A stretch of 64,000 bases of DNA from Micromonospora parva (GTDB taxonomy: Bacteria; Actinomycetota; Actinomycetes; Mycobacteriales; Micromonosporaceae). Location of the stretch: NCBI RefSeq assembly GCF_000718515.1, contig NZ_JNZS01000009.1, positions 379,908 to 443,907 on the forward strand, read 5' to 3'. The position numbers and the translations under genes were made by a program. Shown piece by piece: positions 1-7,832 of this stretch; position 1 is the stretch's first letter, and each line of letters begins with the position of its first letter. The notes below the pieces were generated by a model. That model saw only the letters and a program-made list of their open reading frames with translations. It ran no database searches and was not told the origin of the DNA.

Positions 1-2
1 GG

Positions 3-137
3 TGGGTGCCGGAGCTGGCGGGGGTGCAGGGCAGGGCGGTGCACCAGCCGTGGAAGCTGCCCGACCAGCTCCGGCGGGCGGTGGACTACCCGCCACCGTT
101 GTCGGTGCCCGGCACCGACCCGGTCTGGCTGCGCTGA
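3..137 (+). CDS. Deoxyribodipyrimidine photolyase, C-terminal end (partial)
   Basis: The reading frame is open from the window edge to TGA at 135-137 and gives 44 residues. They read WVPELAGVQG, then HQPWKLP, then DYPPPL. This matches the conserved end of CPD photolyase/cryptochrome proteins, where VPEL..VPGK..H.PW precedes DYP.PI. Photolyases use FAD and light to split pyrimidine dimers. The FAD- and antenna-binding parts lie outside the window. The tail after DYPPPL is short (SVPGTDPVWLR). Identification rests on this short stretch only, but the motif is distinctive. The gene converges on the serine hydrolase, which ends 9 nt further on. Confidence 0.72.
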   Translation, partial: WVPELAGVQGRAVHQPWKLPDQLRRAVDYPPPLSVPGTDPVWLR

Positions 138-145
138 CCACCACG

Positions 146-1222
146 TCAGAGCACCGAGTGCAACGCCTCGACCAGCTCGTCCACCCGGTCGTGTTCGGCG
201 AGGTGCGCGGTGGCGTACGAGAAGGTGTAGCCGCGCTCCGGGTCGGCCCACGCGCTGCTGCCGCCGATGCCGCCCATGCCCCAGCTGCCGTCCGGCTCGC
301 GTTGCATGCCCAACGTCCACTGGACCGGGCGGTCCAGCACCAGGTCCGGCCCGTCGTACTGGACCCGGGTGGTCTCCGCGATCAGCGCCGGGCTGACCAG
401 CCGGACACCGTCCAGGACACCGCCGGCCAACAGCCCGGCGTAGAGCCGGGCCAGGCTGGGCGCGGTGGCGTGCAGGTTGACCGCGGGCATCTCGGCGCCC
501 CGCCACAGCGGGCTGTTCAGCACGGCGAGGTCCAGCCCGCCGGCCGGGTTGCCCAGCGCCCGCGCCCGCAGTGACAGCGGTTCGCCGAGCTTCCGAGCGG
601 GCCACTGCGGGTCGCCGTACCGCAGGTCAGCGCAGCGCAGCTGGTCCGCCTCGGCCAGCCCGAAGCCGAGGTCGAGCTGCCAGGGGTCCGCGATCTCCTC
701 GGCCAGGAACCGGCCCACCGACCGTCCGTCGACCCGGCGGACCAGCTCGCCCACCAGATGCCCGTACGTCCAGGCGTGTTCCCCGGCGACCGAGCCCGGT
801 GACCATTCGGGGTCGGCGGCGGCCAGGTCACCGGTGAGCAGCGCCCAGTCGGCGATCGCGGTGGCCGGTCGGGGCACCGGGAAGGCCGGCAGCCCGGCGG
901 TGTGCGACAACACCTGCCGCACTGTGGCGGGAGTACGGAACTCCGGCCAGTACCGGTCCATCGGTGAGTCGAGGTCGACAGTTCCCCGGTCGACGAGCAG
1001 CAGCAGGCAGAGCGCGGCCACCGGCTTGCCGACCGAGTAGACGTTGACCAGCGTGTCCGGCAGCCACGGCGCGGCGCCCGGCCGGTGGCCGCCGCGCGAG
1101 CCGCCGACCAGGTCCACGACCGGCTGCCCGTCGTACCAGATGGTCAGGGCGGCCCCGGTCTCCCGTCCGGAGGCGAGCAGGTCGTGGAAGTGGTCCCGGA
1201 CCGGAGCGAAGCGTGTGTGCAT
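146..1222 (-). CDS. Beta-lactamase-fold serine hydrolase / esterase
   Basis: A 358-residue protein of the class C beta-lactamase superfamily (EstB-type esterases and D-aminopeptidases). The nucleophile motif SxxK is visible as SVGK (Ser63, Lys66), and the second motif Yx(N/G) as YGH near Tyr153. These carry out an acylation/deacylation hydrolysis; the substrate cannot be read from sequence. There is no signal peptide, so a cytoplasmic esterase is likely. The length is normal for the family. It starts with ATG at 1222, divergent from the flavin reductase, with about 90 nt between them. Confidence 0.85.
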   Translation of the reverse strand: MHTRFAPVRDHFHDLLASGRETGAALTIWYDGQPVVDLVGGSRGGHRPGAAPWLPDTLVNVYSVGKPVAALCLLLLVDRGTVDLDSPMDRYWPEFRTPATVRQVLSHTAGLPAFPVPRPATAIADWALLTGDLAAADPEWSPGSVAGEHAWTYGHLVGELVRRVDGRSVGRFLAEEIADPWQLDLGFGLAEADQLRCADLRYGDPQWPARKLGEPLSLRARALGNPAGGLDLAVLNSPLWRGAEMPAVNLHATAPSLARLYAGLLAGGVLDGVRLVSPALIAETTRVQYDGPDLVLDRPVQWTLGMQREPDGSWGMGGIGGSSAWADPERGYTFSYATAHLAEHDRVDELVEALHSVL

Positions 1223-1314
1223 CCGGTCACGGTAGGCGTCCGGGCCGGTGCGCGTGCCGGCTTTTCCGCCGACCTCGGTGGCCGGGGTGGTGTCGCCGGG
1301 GGATGCTGTTTGGT

Positions 1315-2790
1315 GTGGCGGAGCCGGAGCTGGTTGATGTGGTCGTGGTCGGGCTCGGAGTCGGCGGCGAGGAGGTGGCCGAACGGCTCGCCGAGGCCGG
1401 CCTGAGCGTCGTCGGCGTCGAACGGGATCTCGTCGGCGGGGAGTGCCCGTACTGGGGCTGCATCCCGAGCAAGATGATGATCAGGGCGGCCAACGCGCTC
1501 GCCGAGGCCCGCCGGGTCGACGGGCTCGCCGGGACGGCGCAGGTCCAGCCGGACTGGGCGCCGGTGGCGAAGCGGATCCGCGAGGAAGCCACCGACACCT
1601 GGGACGACACGGTCGCGGCCGAGCGGTTCATCGGCAAGGGCGGCCGGCTCGTGCGGGGCAGCGGGCGGCTCGACGGTCCGCGCCGGGTCCGCGTCGGTGA
1701 CCAGGTGTTCGAGGCCCGGTACGGGGTGGTGCTGGGCACCGGTACCCGTCCGTCGGTGCCGCCGATCGACGGCCTGGCCGACACGCCGTACTGGACCAAC
1801 CACCAGGCGATCGAGGTCGAGGAGCTGCCGGAGTCGCTGCTCGTGCTCGGCGGCGGCGCCATCGGTCTGGAGTTGGCGCAGGTCTTCGCCCGCTTCGGGG
1901 TCCGGGTCACAGTGGTCGAGGCGCTCGACCGGGTGCTGGCCATCGAGGAGCCCGAGGCGTCCGAGGTCGCCGCCGCGGCGCTGCGCGCCGACGGCGTGGA
2001 GATCCACACCGGGGTACGCGCCGAACGGGTCGAGCACGACGGGACCCGGTTCACACTGCGGGGTGAGGGCGGCGCGGAGTTCACCGCCGACCGGCTGCTG
2101 GTGGTGACCGGGCGCAAGGCCCACCTGGCCGAGCTGGGTCTGGACACGGTCGGGCTGGACGCCAGCCAGCGGTTCCTGCCGGTCGACGACCGTCTGCACG
2201 TCACCGAGCATGTCTGGGCGGTCGGCGACCTGACCGGCGAGGGTGCCTTCACCCACATCGCCATGTACCAGGCGGGGATTGTGATCGCGGACGTCCTGGC
2301 CCACGCCCGGAAGGCGAAGGCCGGGGCGGACGCCAGCGGCACCTCCAGCGTGGTCGGCGGAGCGATGGGCGCGTCCAGCGCACTGGCCGCCAGCGGTTCG
2401 AGCGGATCTGCCGGCACCGTCCCGCGAGCCGACTACCGCGCGCTGCCCCGGGTGACGTTCACCGACCCCGAGATCGGTGCGGTCGGGCTCACCGAGCAGC
2501 AGGCACGTGAGCGCGGCATCAACGTGCAGGTGGGCTTCACCAAACTCGGCAGCTCGACCCGAGGTTGGATCCATCGGGTCGGCGACGACGGTTTCATCAA
2601 GCTCATCGCGGACGCCGACCAGGGCGTGCTGATCGGTGGCACCTCGGTCGGCCCGGCCGGCGGTGAGGTGCTGTCCGCACTGGTGGTGGCGGTGCACGCG
2701 GCGGTGCCGCTGAGTCAGCTCCGGCACATGATTTACGCGTACCCGACCTTCCACCGGGCCATCGAGTCCGCCCTGCGCGATCTGTCCTGA
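1315..2790 (+). CDS. FAD-dependent pyridine nucleotide-disulfide oxidoreductase
   Basis: Class I disulfide reductase family (dihydrolipoamide dehydrogenase, mercuric reductase, mycothione reductase). The N-terminal Rossmann motif VVVGLGVGG binds FAD. The redox cysteines lie in GECPYWGCIPSK (Cys44 and Cys49 from this start). A second GGGAIGLE motif binds NAD(P)H, and a C-terminal dimerisation domain follows. The usual HPT..E active-site end is replaced by YPTFHRAIE, seen in less characterised actinobacterial members. An Ala/Ser/Gly-rich insertion of about 35 residues (nt 2310-2430) sits just before the dimerisation domain. GTG 1315 is preferred because GGGGGA lies at 1298-1303; ATG 1303 is the alternative. 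Substrate unknown; 491 residues. Confidence 0.85.
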   Translation: MAEPELVDVVVVGLGVGGEEVAERLAEAGLSVVGVERDLVGGECPYWGCIPSKMMIRAANALAEARRVDGLAGTAQVQPDWAPVAKRIREEATDTWDDTVAAERFIGKGGRLVRGSGRLDGPRRVRVGDQVFEARYGVVLGTGTRPSVPPIDGLADTPYWTNHQAIEVEELPESLLVLGGGAIGLELAQVFARFGVRVTVVEALDRVLAIEEPEASEVAAAALRADGVEIHTGVRAERVEHDGTRFTLRGEGGAEFTADRLLVVTGRKAHLAELGLDTVGLDASQRFLPVDDRLHVTEHVWAVGDLTGEGAFTHIAMYQAGIVIADVLAHARKAKAGADASGTSSVVGGAMGASSALAASGSSGSAGTVPRADYRALPRVTFTDPEIGAVGLTEQQARERGINVQVGFTKLGSSTRGWIHRVGDDGFIKLIADADQGVLIGGTSVGPAGGEVLSALVVAVHAAVPLSQLRHMIYAYPTFHRAIESALRDLS

Positions 2791-2851
2791 CCCCCTGCCC
2801 GGGTGTGCGCCGCTCCGCGCCCCCGCCCCGCAACCCGCAAGATCGCGCAAC

Positions 2852-2902
2852 ATCCAGGATGTCGTGGGCATCCCGGCGTTCCGTTGCCAGTACATCCTGG
2901 AT
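2852..2902. repeat. Inverted repeat downstream of the reductase
   Basis: Two perfect 11-nt arms, ATCCAGGATGT (2852-2862) and ACATCCTGGAT (2892-2902), are separated by 29 nt. They lie 60 nt after the oxidoreductase stop in a 266-nt gap before the LacI gene. No T-run follows. It may act as a 3' end stabiliser or an intrinsic terminator without U-tract. Confidence 0.5.
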
Positions 2903-3019
2903 CGAGCGTGACCTTGCCGGCCGTCGACGTGGCCACCCGTACCCGATCGGCCGCCGGGGCGTCGGAGGCATGCGCCGCACGCGCGAGCAGCCGGCCAGCA
3001 AGCGCGGCGCAGTTTGCTG

Positions 3020-3049
3020 TTCATTTCTTTCATGCAGGTGACGTACGAT
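3020..3049 (+). promoter_or_regulatory. Candidate promoter for the LacI-family gene (leaderless)
   Basis: TTCATT at 3020-3025, an 18-nt spacer and TACGAT at 3044-3049 fit a housekeeping promoter. Transcription would begin at about 3056-3057, exactly at the GTG start codon, so the mRNA would be leaderless. No Shine-Dalgarno sequence precedes this GTG, which agrees. Confidence 0.45.
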
Positions 3050-3056
3050 TGCGGCC

Positions 3057-4061
3057 GTGACCAAGCGGTTGACAGAAGTTGCCAAGAAGGCGGGCGTCAG
3101 CGAGGCCACCGTCAGCCGGGTGCTCAACGGCCGGGACGGCGTCTCCGAGGCGACCCGGACGGCCGTGCTGACGGCGCTGGACGTGCTCGGTTACGAGCGG
3201 CCGACCAAGTTGCGTGGCGAACGCGCCCGGCTGGTCGGGTTGGTGCTGCCGGAGTTGCAGAACCCGATCTTCCCGGCGCTGGCGGAGGTCGTCACCGGCA
3301 CGCTCGCCCAGCGCGGCTACACCCCGGCGCTCTGTGCCCGCACCATCGGCGGCGTCTCCGAAATGGACTACGTGGAGATGCTCCTCGACCACCAGGTCTC
3401 CGGGGTGATCTTCGCTGGTGGTTCGTACGCGCTCGCCGACGCCCGGCACGACCACTACCGCCGGCTGACCGACCGAGGGCTTCCGGTCGTGCTGGTCAAC
3501 GCAGGTGTCGACGAGCTGGGGTTCCCCCGGGTCTCCACCGACGACGCGGTGGCGGTGGAGCAGGCGTACGGGCACCTGCGCTCGCTCGGGCACGAGCGGA
3601 TCGGCATGGTGCTCGGCCCGGAAGGGCATGTGCCGTCCCGGCGCAAGCTGGACGCGATGATCCAGGCTGCGGGTTGGGGCGAGGGCGACGCTGAGTGCGT
3701 CGAGCGCTCCAGCTTCTCGATGGAGGGGGCGCGGGTCGCCGCGACGAAGTTGGTCGAGCGGGGCGTGACCGGCATCATCTGCGCCAGCGACGTCCTGGCG
3801 TTGGGCACGATCCGCGCGGCCCGGCGGCTGGGCCGTTCGGTGCCGGCCGACGTGTCGGTGGTGGGCTTCGACGACTCCGCGTTCATGACGTGCACCGACC
3901 CGCCGTTGACCACGGTGCGGCAGCCGATCGAGACGATGGGGCAGGCCGCCGTAGATCTGCTGGTCACCCAGATCGAGGGTGCCGGCGTGTTGCAGGACGA
4001 GCTGCTGTTCGAGCCCGAGCTGGTGGTACGCGGCTCCACCGCTCCCGCTCCTCGTCGCTGA
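3057..4061 (+). CDS. LacI-family transcriptional regulator
   Basis: A 334-residue repressor of normal family length. The first 50 residues carry the LacI helix-turn-helix (TEVAKKAGVSEATVSRVLNG) and hinge helix. The rest is a periplasmic-binding-protein-like sugar sensor domain (from GLVLPELQNPIFPAL), with the late conserved stretch VVGFDDSAF. It lies directly upstream of, and on the same strand as, the sugar transporter and glycosidase genes, which it very likely controls. A strong hairpin terminator separates it from them, so it is transcribed alone. The GTG start has no ribosome binding site but follows a -10 box by 7 nt. Confidence 0.93.
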   Translation: MTKRLTEVAKKAGVSEATVSRVLNGRDGVSEATRTAVLTALDVLGYERPTKLRGERARLVGLVLPELQNPIFPALAEVVTGTLAQRGYTPALCARTIGGVSEMDYVEMLLDHQVSGVIFAGGSYALADARHDHYRRLTDRGLPVVLVNAGVDELGFPRVSTDDAVAVEQAYGHLRSLGHERIGMVLGPEGHVPSRRKLDAMIQAAGWGEGDAECVERSSFSMEGARVAATKLVERGVTGIICASDVLALGTIRAARRLGRSVPADVSVVGFDDSAFMTCTDPPLTTVRQPIETMGQAAVDLLVTQIEGAGVLQDELLFEPELVVRGSTAPAPRR

Positions 4062-4089
4062 CCGACCCGGGGTGATCCGCCCCCGCTGA

Positions 4090-4141
4090 AACGACGCTTC
4101 GGCCGTCGACCGCCTCGCGCGGTCGGCGGCCTTTCGTCGTT
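4090..4141 (+). terminator. Intrinsic terminator after the LacI-family gene
   Basis: A 13-bp stem, arms 4101-4113 and 4119-4131 (GGCCGTCGACCGC pairing with one G.U), has a CTCGC loop and is followed by TTTCGT. An outer 7-bp inverted repeat, AACGACG (4090-4096) with CGTCGTT (4135-4141), can extend the structure. This is the clearest intrinsic terminator in the window. Confidence 0.75.
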
Positions 4142-4247
4142 GCCGGAACCGCGTCGGCCGGGTCCGAACCGCCGCCCGTCCATAACTGTCCAAAAGCCAC
4201 CAAGTCAGGGCAGTTCCAGTGTTCCGTCGGCATCTGTCGTTAGTAAG

Positions 4248-4268
4248 TCGTGTCCTTTCAGAACACGA
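4248..4268. promoter_or_regulatory. Candidate operator upstream of the sugar transport operon
   Basis: A dyad, TCGTGT (4248-4253) with ACACGA (4263-4268) and a 9-nt spacer, ends 8 nt before the -35 box of the operon. It is a plausible LacI-family operator by position. The odd-length centre is not typical of LacI sites, so the assignment is tentative. The 348-nt gap 4062-4409 otherwise holds the terminator, the promoter and an untranslated leader. Confidence 0.3.
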
Positions 4269-4276
4269 TCGAAACC

Positions 4277-4305
4277 TTGCTGGAATGAGTCGGTCTCGCT
4301 ACAGT
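4277..4305 (+). promoter_or_regulatory. Candidate promoter of the alpha-glucan operon
   Basis: TTGCTG (4277-4282), 17-nt spacer, TACAGT (4300-4305): a close match to the vegetative consensus. The start would be near 4312, leaving a leader of about 98 nt before the binding-protein gene. Confidence 0.5.
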
Positions 4306-4409
4306 GACTCCACTCACACCTGGCTCCGACGCAGCTACTGGGCGTCAGGTCGTATCACCGCAGATCAGCGAAGGTCATTGGAGACACCCGTTCCCGAAGG
4401 GATGGACAG

Positions 4410-5789
4410 ATGTCCGTACCGCAATACCGAAAGGCTGCGGCGGTCGCGCTCGTGGCCGGCCTGGGGCTCAGCCTCACGGCGTGCTCCACGAAGAGTGACG
4501 ACAAGGGCGCGACCGCCGGCGGCAAGGTCACCATCACGGTGGACTGCCAGCCGGTCGGTGCCCAGAAAGAGCTGCTGAAGAACTGGAACGACGACGTCGC
4601 CGAGTTCCAGAAGCAGAACCCGGACATCGTCATCAAGAGCGTCAGCGTTGGCGAGCAGTGCAACAACCCGCCGGACTTCACCGCCCGTCTGGCCGGCGGC
4701 ACCGTGACCGACGTGTTCTACGGGTACATGACCGACCTCCAGCAGGTGCTCGACTCCGGTCAGGCGATGGACATCAGCCAGCACGTCAACAAGGACGCGA
4801 TTCCGACCTGGGACAGCGTCGACCCGGCGCTCAAGGAGGTCTTCAGCGACGGCGGCAAGCTCTACGCCGTTCCGGTGAAGAACTACTCGATGGGCCTGGT
4901 CTACAACAAGGTCCTGTTCCAGCAGGCCGGGCTCGACGTGAACAACCCCCCGAAGACCTGGGCCGACGTCCGGGCCGCCGCCAAGAAGATCTCCGCGCTC
5001 GGCAACGGCATCGCTGGCTACTCCGAGTACAGCGCCGGCAACACCGGCGGCTGGCACTTCACCTCCCTGCTCTACTCGCAGGGCGGCCGGGTGCTCAGCG
5101 AGGACGGCAAGAAGGCCGACTTCAACAACCCGATGGGCAAGCAGGTCCTGCAGAACCTCAAGGACATGCGGTACGGCGACAACAGCATGGGCGCCCGTCA
5201 GCTGCTCCAGTGGGGCGACCTGCTGACGAACGCCGGCGCTGGCAAGGTCGGCATGTTCATCGGAGCGCCGGACGCCACCCAGGCGATCGTCAGCCAGTTC
5301 CAGGGCAAGTTCCAGGACTGGGCGATGGCTCCGCTGCCCGGCCAGGACGGCGCGGCGAAGGGGACCCTCGGTGGTGGCGAGGGTTACTTCTTCAAGAAGG
5401 ACCTCACTCCCGAGCAGGTCAAGGCCGGTCTGAAGTGGATCGCGTACCAGAAGCTCACCCCGGGCAAGGGCCAGTTCGACTACGTCCGGGCCAAGCCGCA
5501 GAACTATCCGGTGGGTCTGCCCCAGCCGCTGCTCTTCGCCAACGGCAGCGACGCGCAGAAGCAGGAGCTGGAGCTGCGCAAGGCGAACGCGAACGTCGAC
5601 ACGGCGAACTTCGCGCTCTTCGAGGCGACCCCGGTCCCGATCAAGGGTGAGCCGCGCAACGCCCAGGCCATCTATGCGGTGCTCGACGCCGCGATGTCGG
5701 GTGTGCTGACCAACCCGAACTCGAACATCGACGCCCTGCTCAAGACCGCCGAGGAGAAGGTCAACCAGCTCCTCGCCGCCGAGAGCTGA
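4410..5789 (+). CDS. Sugar ABC transporter substrate-binding lipoprotein
   Basis: A 459-residue extracellular solute-binding protein of the carbohydrate (family 1, MalE-like) class. The signal peptide ends in a lipobox, SLTAC, with the lipidated Cys25, so the protein is anchored outside the membrane. The rest has the typical features of this fold, including VKNYSMGLVYNKVLF and the hinge-region GEGYFFKK. The ATG at 4410 has GAAGGG 8 nt upstream. It is the first gene of the operon with two permeases, a GH13 glucosidase and the GH87-like enzyme; the ligand is probably an alpha-glucan oligosaccharide such as nigero-oligosaccharides (inferred from the neighbours). Confidence 0.92.
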   Translation: MSVPQYRKAAAVALVAGLGLSLTACSTKSDDKGATAGGKVTITVDCQPVGAQKELLKNWNDDVAEFQKQNPDIVIKSVSVGEQCNNPPDFTARLAGGTVTDVFYGYMTDLQQVLDSGQAMDISQHVNKDAIPTWDSVDPALKEVFSDGGKLYAVPVKNYSMGLVYNKVLFQQAGLDVNNPPKTWADVRAAAKKISALGNGIAGYSEYSAGNTGGWHFTSLLYSQGGRVLSEDGKKADFNNPMGKQVLQNLKDMRYGDNSMGARQLLQWGDLLTNAGAGKVGMFIGAPDATQAIVSQFQGKFQDWAMAPLPGQDGAAKGTLGGGEGYFFKKDLTPEQVKAGLKWIAYQKLTPGKGQFDYVRAKPQNYPVGLPQPLLFANGSDAQKQELELRKANANVDTANFALFEATPVPIKGEPRNAQAIYAVLDAAMSGVLTNPNSNIDALLKTAEEKVNQLLAAES

Positions 5790-5797
5790 CCGCTCGT

Positions 5798-5828
5798 GTG
5801 GGGGTCGGGACGCCGACCCGACCCCCAC
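5798..5828 (+). promoter_or_regulatory. Intercistronic hairpin between binding protein and permease
   Basis: Perfect 12-bp stem GTGGGGGTCGGG (5798-5809) with CCCGACCCCCAC (5817-5828) and a 7-nt loop, 8 nt after the binding-protein stop. No U-run follows. In ABC sugar operons a stem at this position commonly limits read-through or protects the upstream mRNA, giving more binding protein than permease. Confidence 0.65.
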
Positions 5829-5875
5829 GCCACTCGCACCACGCCTCGACGTCACCGACTCACCCAGGAGTTGCC

Positions 5876-6832
5876 TTGGCGATCACCACCGTCCCGGAGA
5901 CCCCCAGGAAACCGGGCCGTCCGCCGTCGCCGTACTCGGCGAGGCCGCAGCGCACGGGCCTCGGCCGCAAGGTACGGGACAACCTCACCGGGCACGCGTT
6001 CCTGATCGGTGCGGTGCTCTGCTTCGTCGTCTTCTCCTGGTACCCGATGGTCCGCGGCATCGTCATGAGCTTCCAGCGGACCCGGCGCGGCGAGACCACC
6101 TGGGTGGGCTGGGACAACTACACCCGTCTCATCGCCGACCCGAGCTTCTGGCCCGCGTGGAAGAACACGTTCTACTTCACCGGGCTGGCGCTCGTCCTCG
6201 GGTACGCGGTGCCGTTCTTCGTGGCGATCCTGCTCAACGAGTTCCGCCACGGCAAGGGCTACCTGCGGATCCTGGTGTACCTGCCGGTGATGCTGCCGCC
6301 GGCCTCCGCGCTGTTCCTCTTCAAGTTCTACGCGTACGACCCCAGCGAGGCGGGGCTCTTCAACGCGATCCTCAAGGCGTTGCACCTGCCCACCTCGCAG
6401 TGGATGCAGTCGCCCGAGATGACGATGCCGGCGATGGTGGTCGCGTCGACCTGGATGAACATGGGCGGCGCGGTGCTCATCTACCTGGCGTCGCTGCAGA
6501 ACATTCCCGGCGAGCTCTACGAGGCCGCCGAACTCGACGGCGCCGGAATCTGGCGGCGGATCCGTCACGTGACCATCCCGCAGACCCGGTTGATCCTCGC
6601 GCTCCTGGCGATGTTGCAGATCGTCGCCACGATGCAGCTCTTCATCGAGCCCCTGATCCTCGCCAACGGCGCGGGCGCGGAGGACTCGGCTACCTCGGTG
6701 GCGTACCTCATCTACCAGCACGGGTTCTTCCAGAACGACCTCAACGGCGCCGCCGCCCTGGGCGTGATCATGCTCGTGGTGCTGGCCGGCTTCTCCGCCG
6801 TGTACGTGCGGCTGACTGCGAAACAGGACTAG
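5876..6832 (+). CDS. Sugar ABC transporter permease, MalF-type
   Basis: A 318-residue integral membrane protein of the binding-protein-dependent permease family. It has a cytoplasmic N-terminus, a first membrane segment at HAFLIGAVLCFVVFSW, and the EAA loop EAAELDGAGIWRRIRHVTIP that contacts the ATPase. The start is TTG 5876, placed 5 nt after AGGAG (5866-5870); an upstream ATG at 5798 would overlap the intercistronic hairpin and lacks a ribosome binding site. It pairs with the next permease. No ATPase gene is nearby, so a shared MsiK-type ATPase encoded elsewhere probably energises it. Confidence 0.9.
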   Translation: MAITTVPETPRKPGRPPSPYSARPQRTGLGRKVRDNLTGHAFLIGAVLCFVVFSWYPMVRGIVMSFQRTRRGETTWVGWDNYTRLIADPSFWPAWKNTFYFTGLALVLGYAVPFFVAILLNEFRHGKGYLRILVYLPVMLPPASALFLFKFYAYDPSEAGLFNAILKALHLPTSQWMQSPEMTMPAMVVASTWMNMGGAVLIYLASLQNIPGELYEAAELDGAGIWRRIRHVTIPQTRLILALLAMLQIVATMQLFIEPLILANGAGAEDSATSVAYLIYQHGFFQNDLNGAAALGVIMLVVLAGFSAVYVRLTAKQD

Positions 6833-6843
6833 GACGGCGAGGA

Positions 6844-7731
6844 ATGGCACAGGACTCCGCAGCCCGGACCCTCATCTCCCAGACCCAGATCAGCCGGGGG
6901 CGTGGCCGGATCATCTACTGGACGCTGCTGGTCGTCGTCGTGGCGGGGTTCACGCTCGTCTTCCTCGGGCCGCTCTACTGGATGGTCACCGGCGCGCTCA
7001 AGTCCGGCCAGGAGATCGCCCAGACTCCGCCCTCGCTGTTCCCGAAGGACCCGCAGCCGCAGAACTACATCGACGCGTGGAACAACCTGGACCTCGCCAA
7101 GCTGCTCTTCAACACCTTCTACTACGCGATCGGCGCGGTGCTGTTCCAGCTCGTCCTCGACACCGCCGCCGCGTACTCGTTGTCCAAGCTCCGGCCGATC
7201 TTCGGCAACGTGATCCTCGCCCTGATGCTGGGGACGCTGATGATCCCGGCGATGGTCCTCATCGTCCCGCAGTACGTGACGGTGATCGACCTGCCGATCG
7301 TGCACATCAACCTGCTCGACTCACCGTTCGCCATCTGGCTGCCACTGGTCGCCAACGCGTTCAACATCTTCCTGCTGAAGCGGTTCTTCGACTCGATCCC
7401 GGAGGAGTTGATGGCGGCCGCCCTGATGGACGGGGCGACGTCGCTGCGCACCCTGTGGTCGATCATCCTGCCGCTGTCGCGTCCCATCCTCGGCGTAGTG
7501 TCGATCTTCGCGGTGACGGCGGTCTGGAAGGACTTCCTCTGGCCGAAGCTGGTCATGCCCTCGCCCGAGACCCGGACGGTCAGCGTCGGCATCTACGCCT
7601 TCGCCGGCGGTACGCCGATGAACGTGGTGATCGCCGCGTCGGTCATCGCCGCGATCCCCACGGTCATCATCTTCCTGATCTTCCAACGCAACATCATGTC
7701 CGGTCTGACCACGGGCAGCATCAAGGGATAG
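6844..7731 (+). CDS. Sugar ABC transporter permease, MalG-type
   Basis: A 295-residue permease. The N-terminal membrane segment (YWTLLVVVVAGFTLVFLGP) is followed by the usual six-helix arrangement with the EAA loop at ELMAAALMDGATSLRTLWSIILP. The carboxyl end GLTTGSIKG is typical of MalG-type proteins. The ATG at 6844 lies 11 nt after the first permease's stop codon, with AGGA-rich sequence just before it. Together with the upstream permease it forms the membrane channel for the imported oligosaccharide. Confidence 0.92.
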   Translation: MAQDSAARTLISQTQISRGRGRIIYWTLLVVVVAGFTLVFLGPLYWMVTGALKSGQEIAQTPPSLFPKDPQPQNYIDAWNNLDLAKLLFNTFYYAIGAVLFQLVLDTAAAYSLSKLRPIFGNVILALMLGTLMIPAMVLIVPQYVTVIDLPIVHINLLDSPFAIWLPLVANAFNIFLLKRFFDSIPEELMAAALMDGATSLRTLWSIILPLSRPILGVVSIFAVTAVWKDFLWPKLVMPSPETRTVSVGIYAFAGGTPMNVVIAASVIAAIPTVIIFLIFQRNIMSGLTTGSIKG

Positions 7732-7832
7732 CCATCACCGGATCCCTCCGCGCGGCGAACGACGACCGTTCGCCCGACACATGACCAGGTCCGGCGAACA
7801 CGCCGACGTACTGACGCAGAAAGCAGGTGCTC

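Noticed and set aside
1144..3033. Antisense frame of 629 codons over the disulfide reductase
   Set aside because: No recognisable motif; the opposite strand has CxxxxC and Rossmann motifs.
4300..4320. GTGA..TCAC arms near the alpha-glucan operon start site as a LacI operator
   Set aside because: Arms of only 4 bp are too weak to claim; the dyad at 4248-4268 is better.
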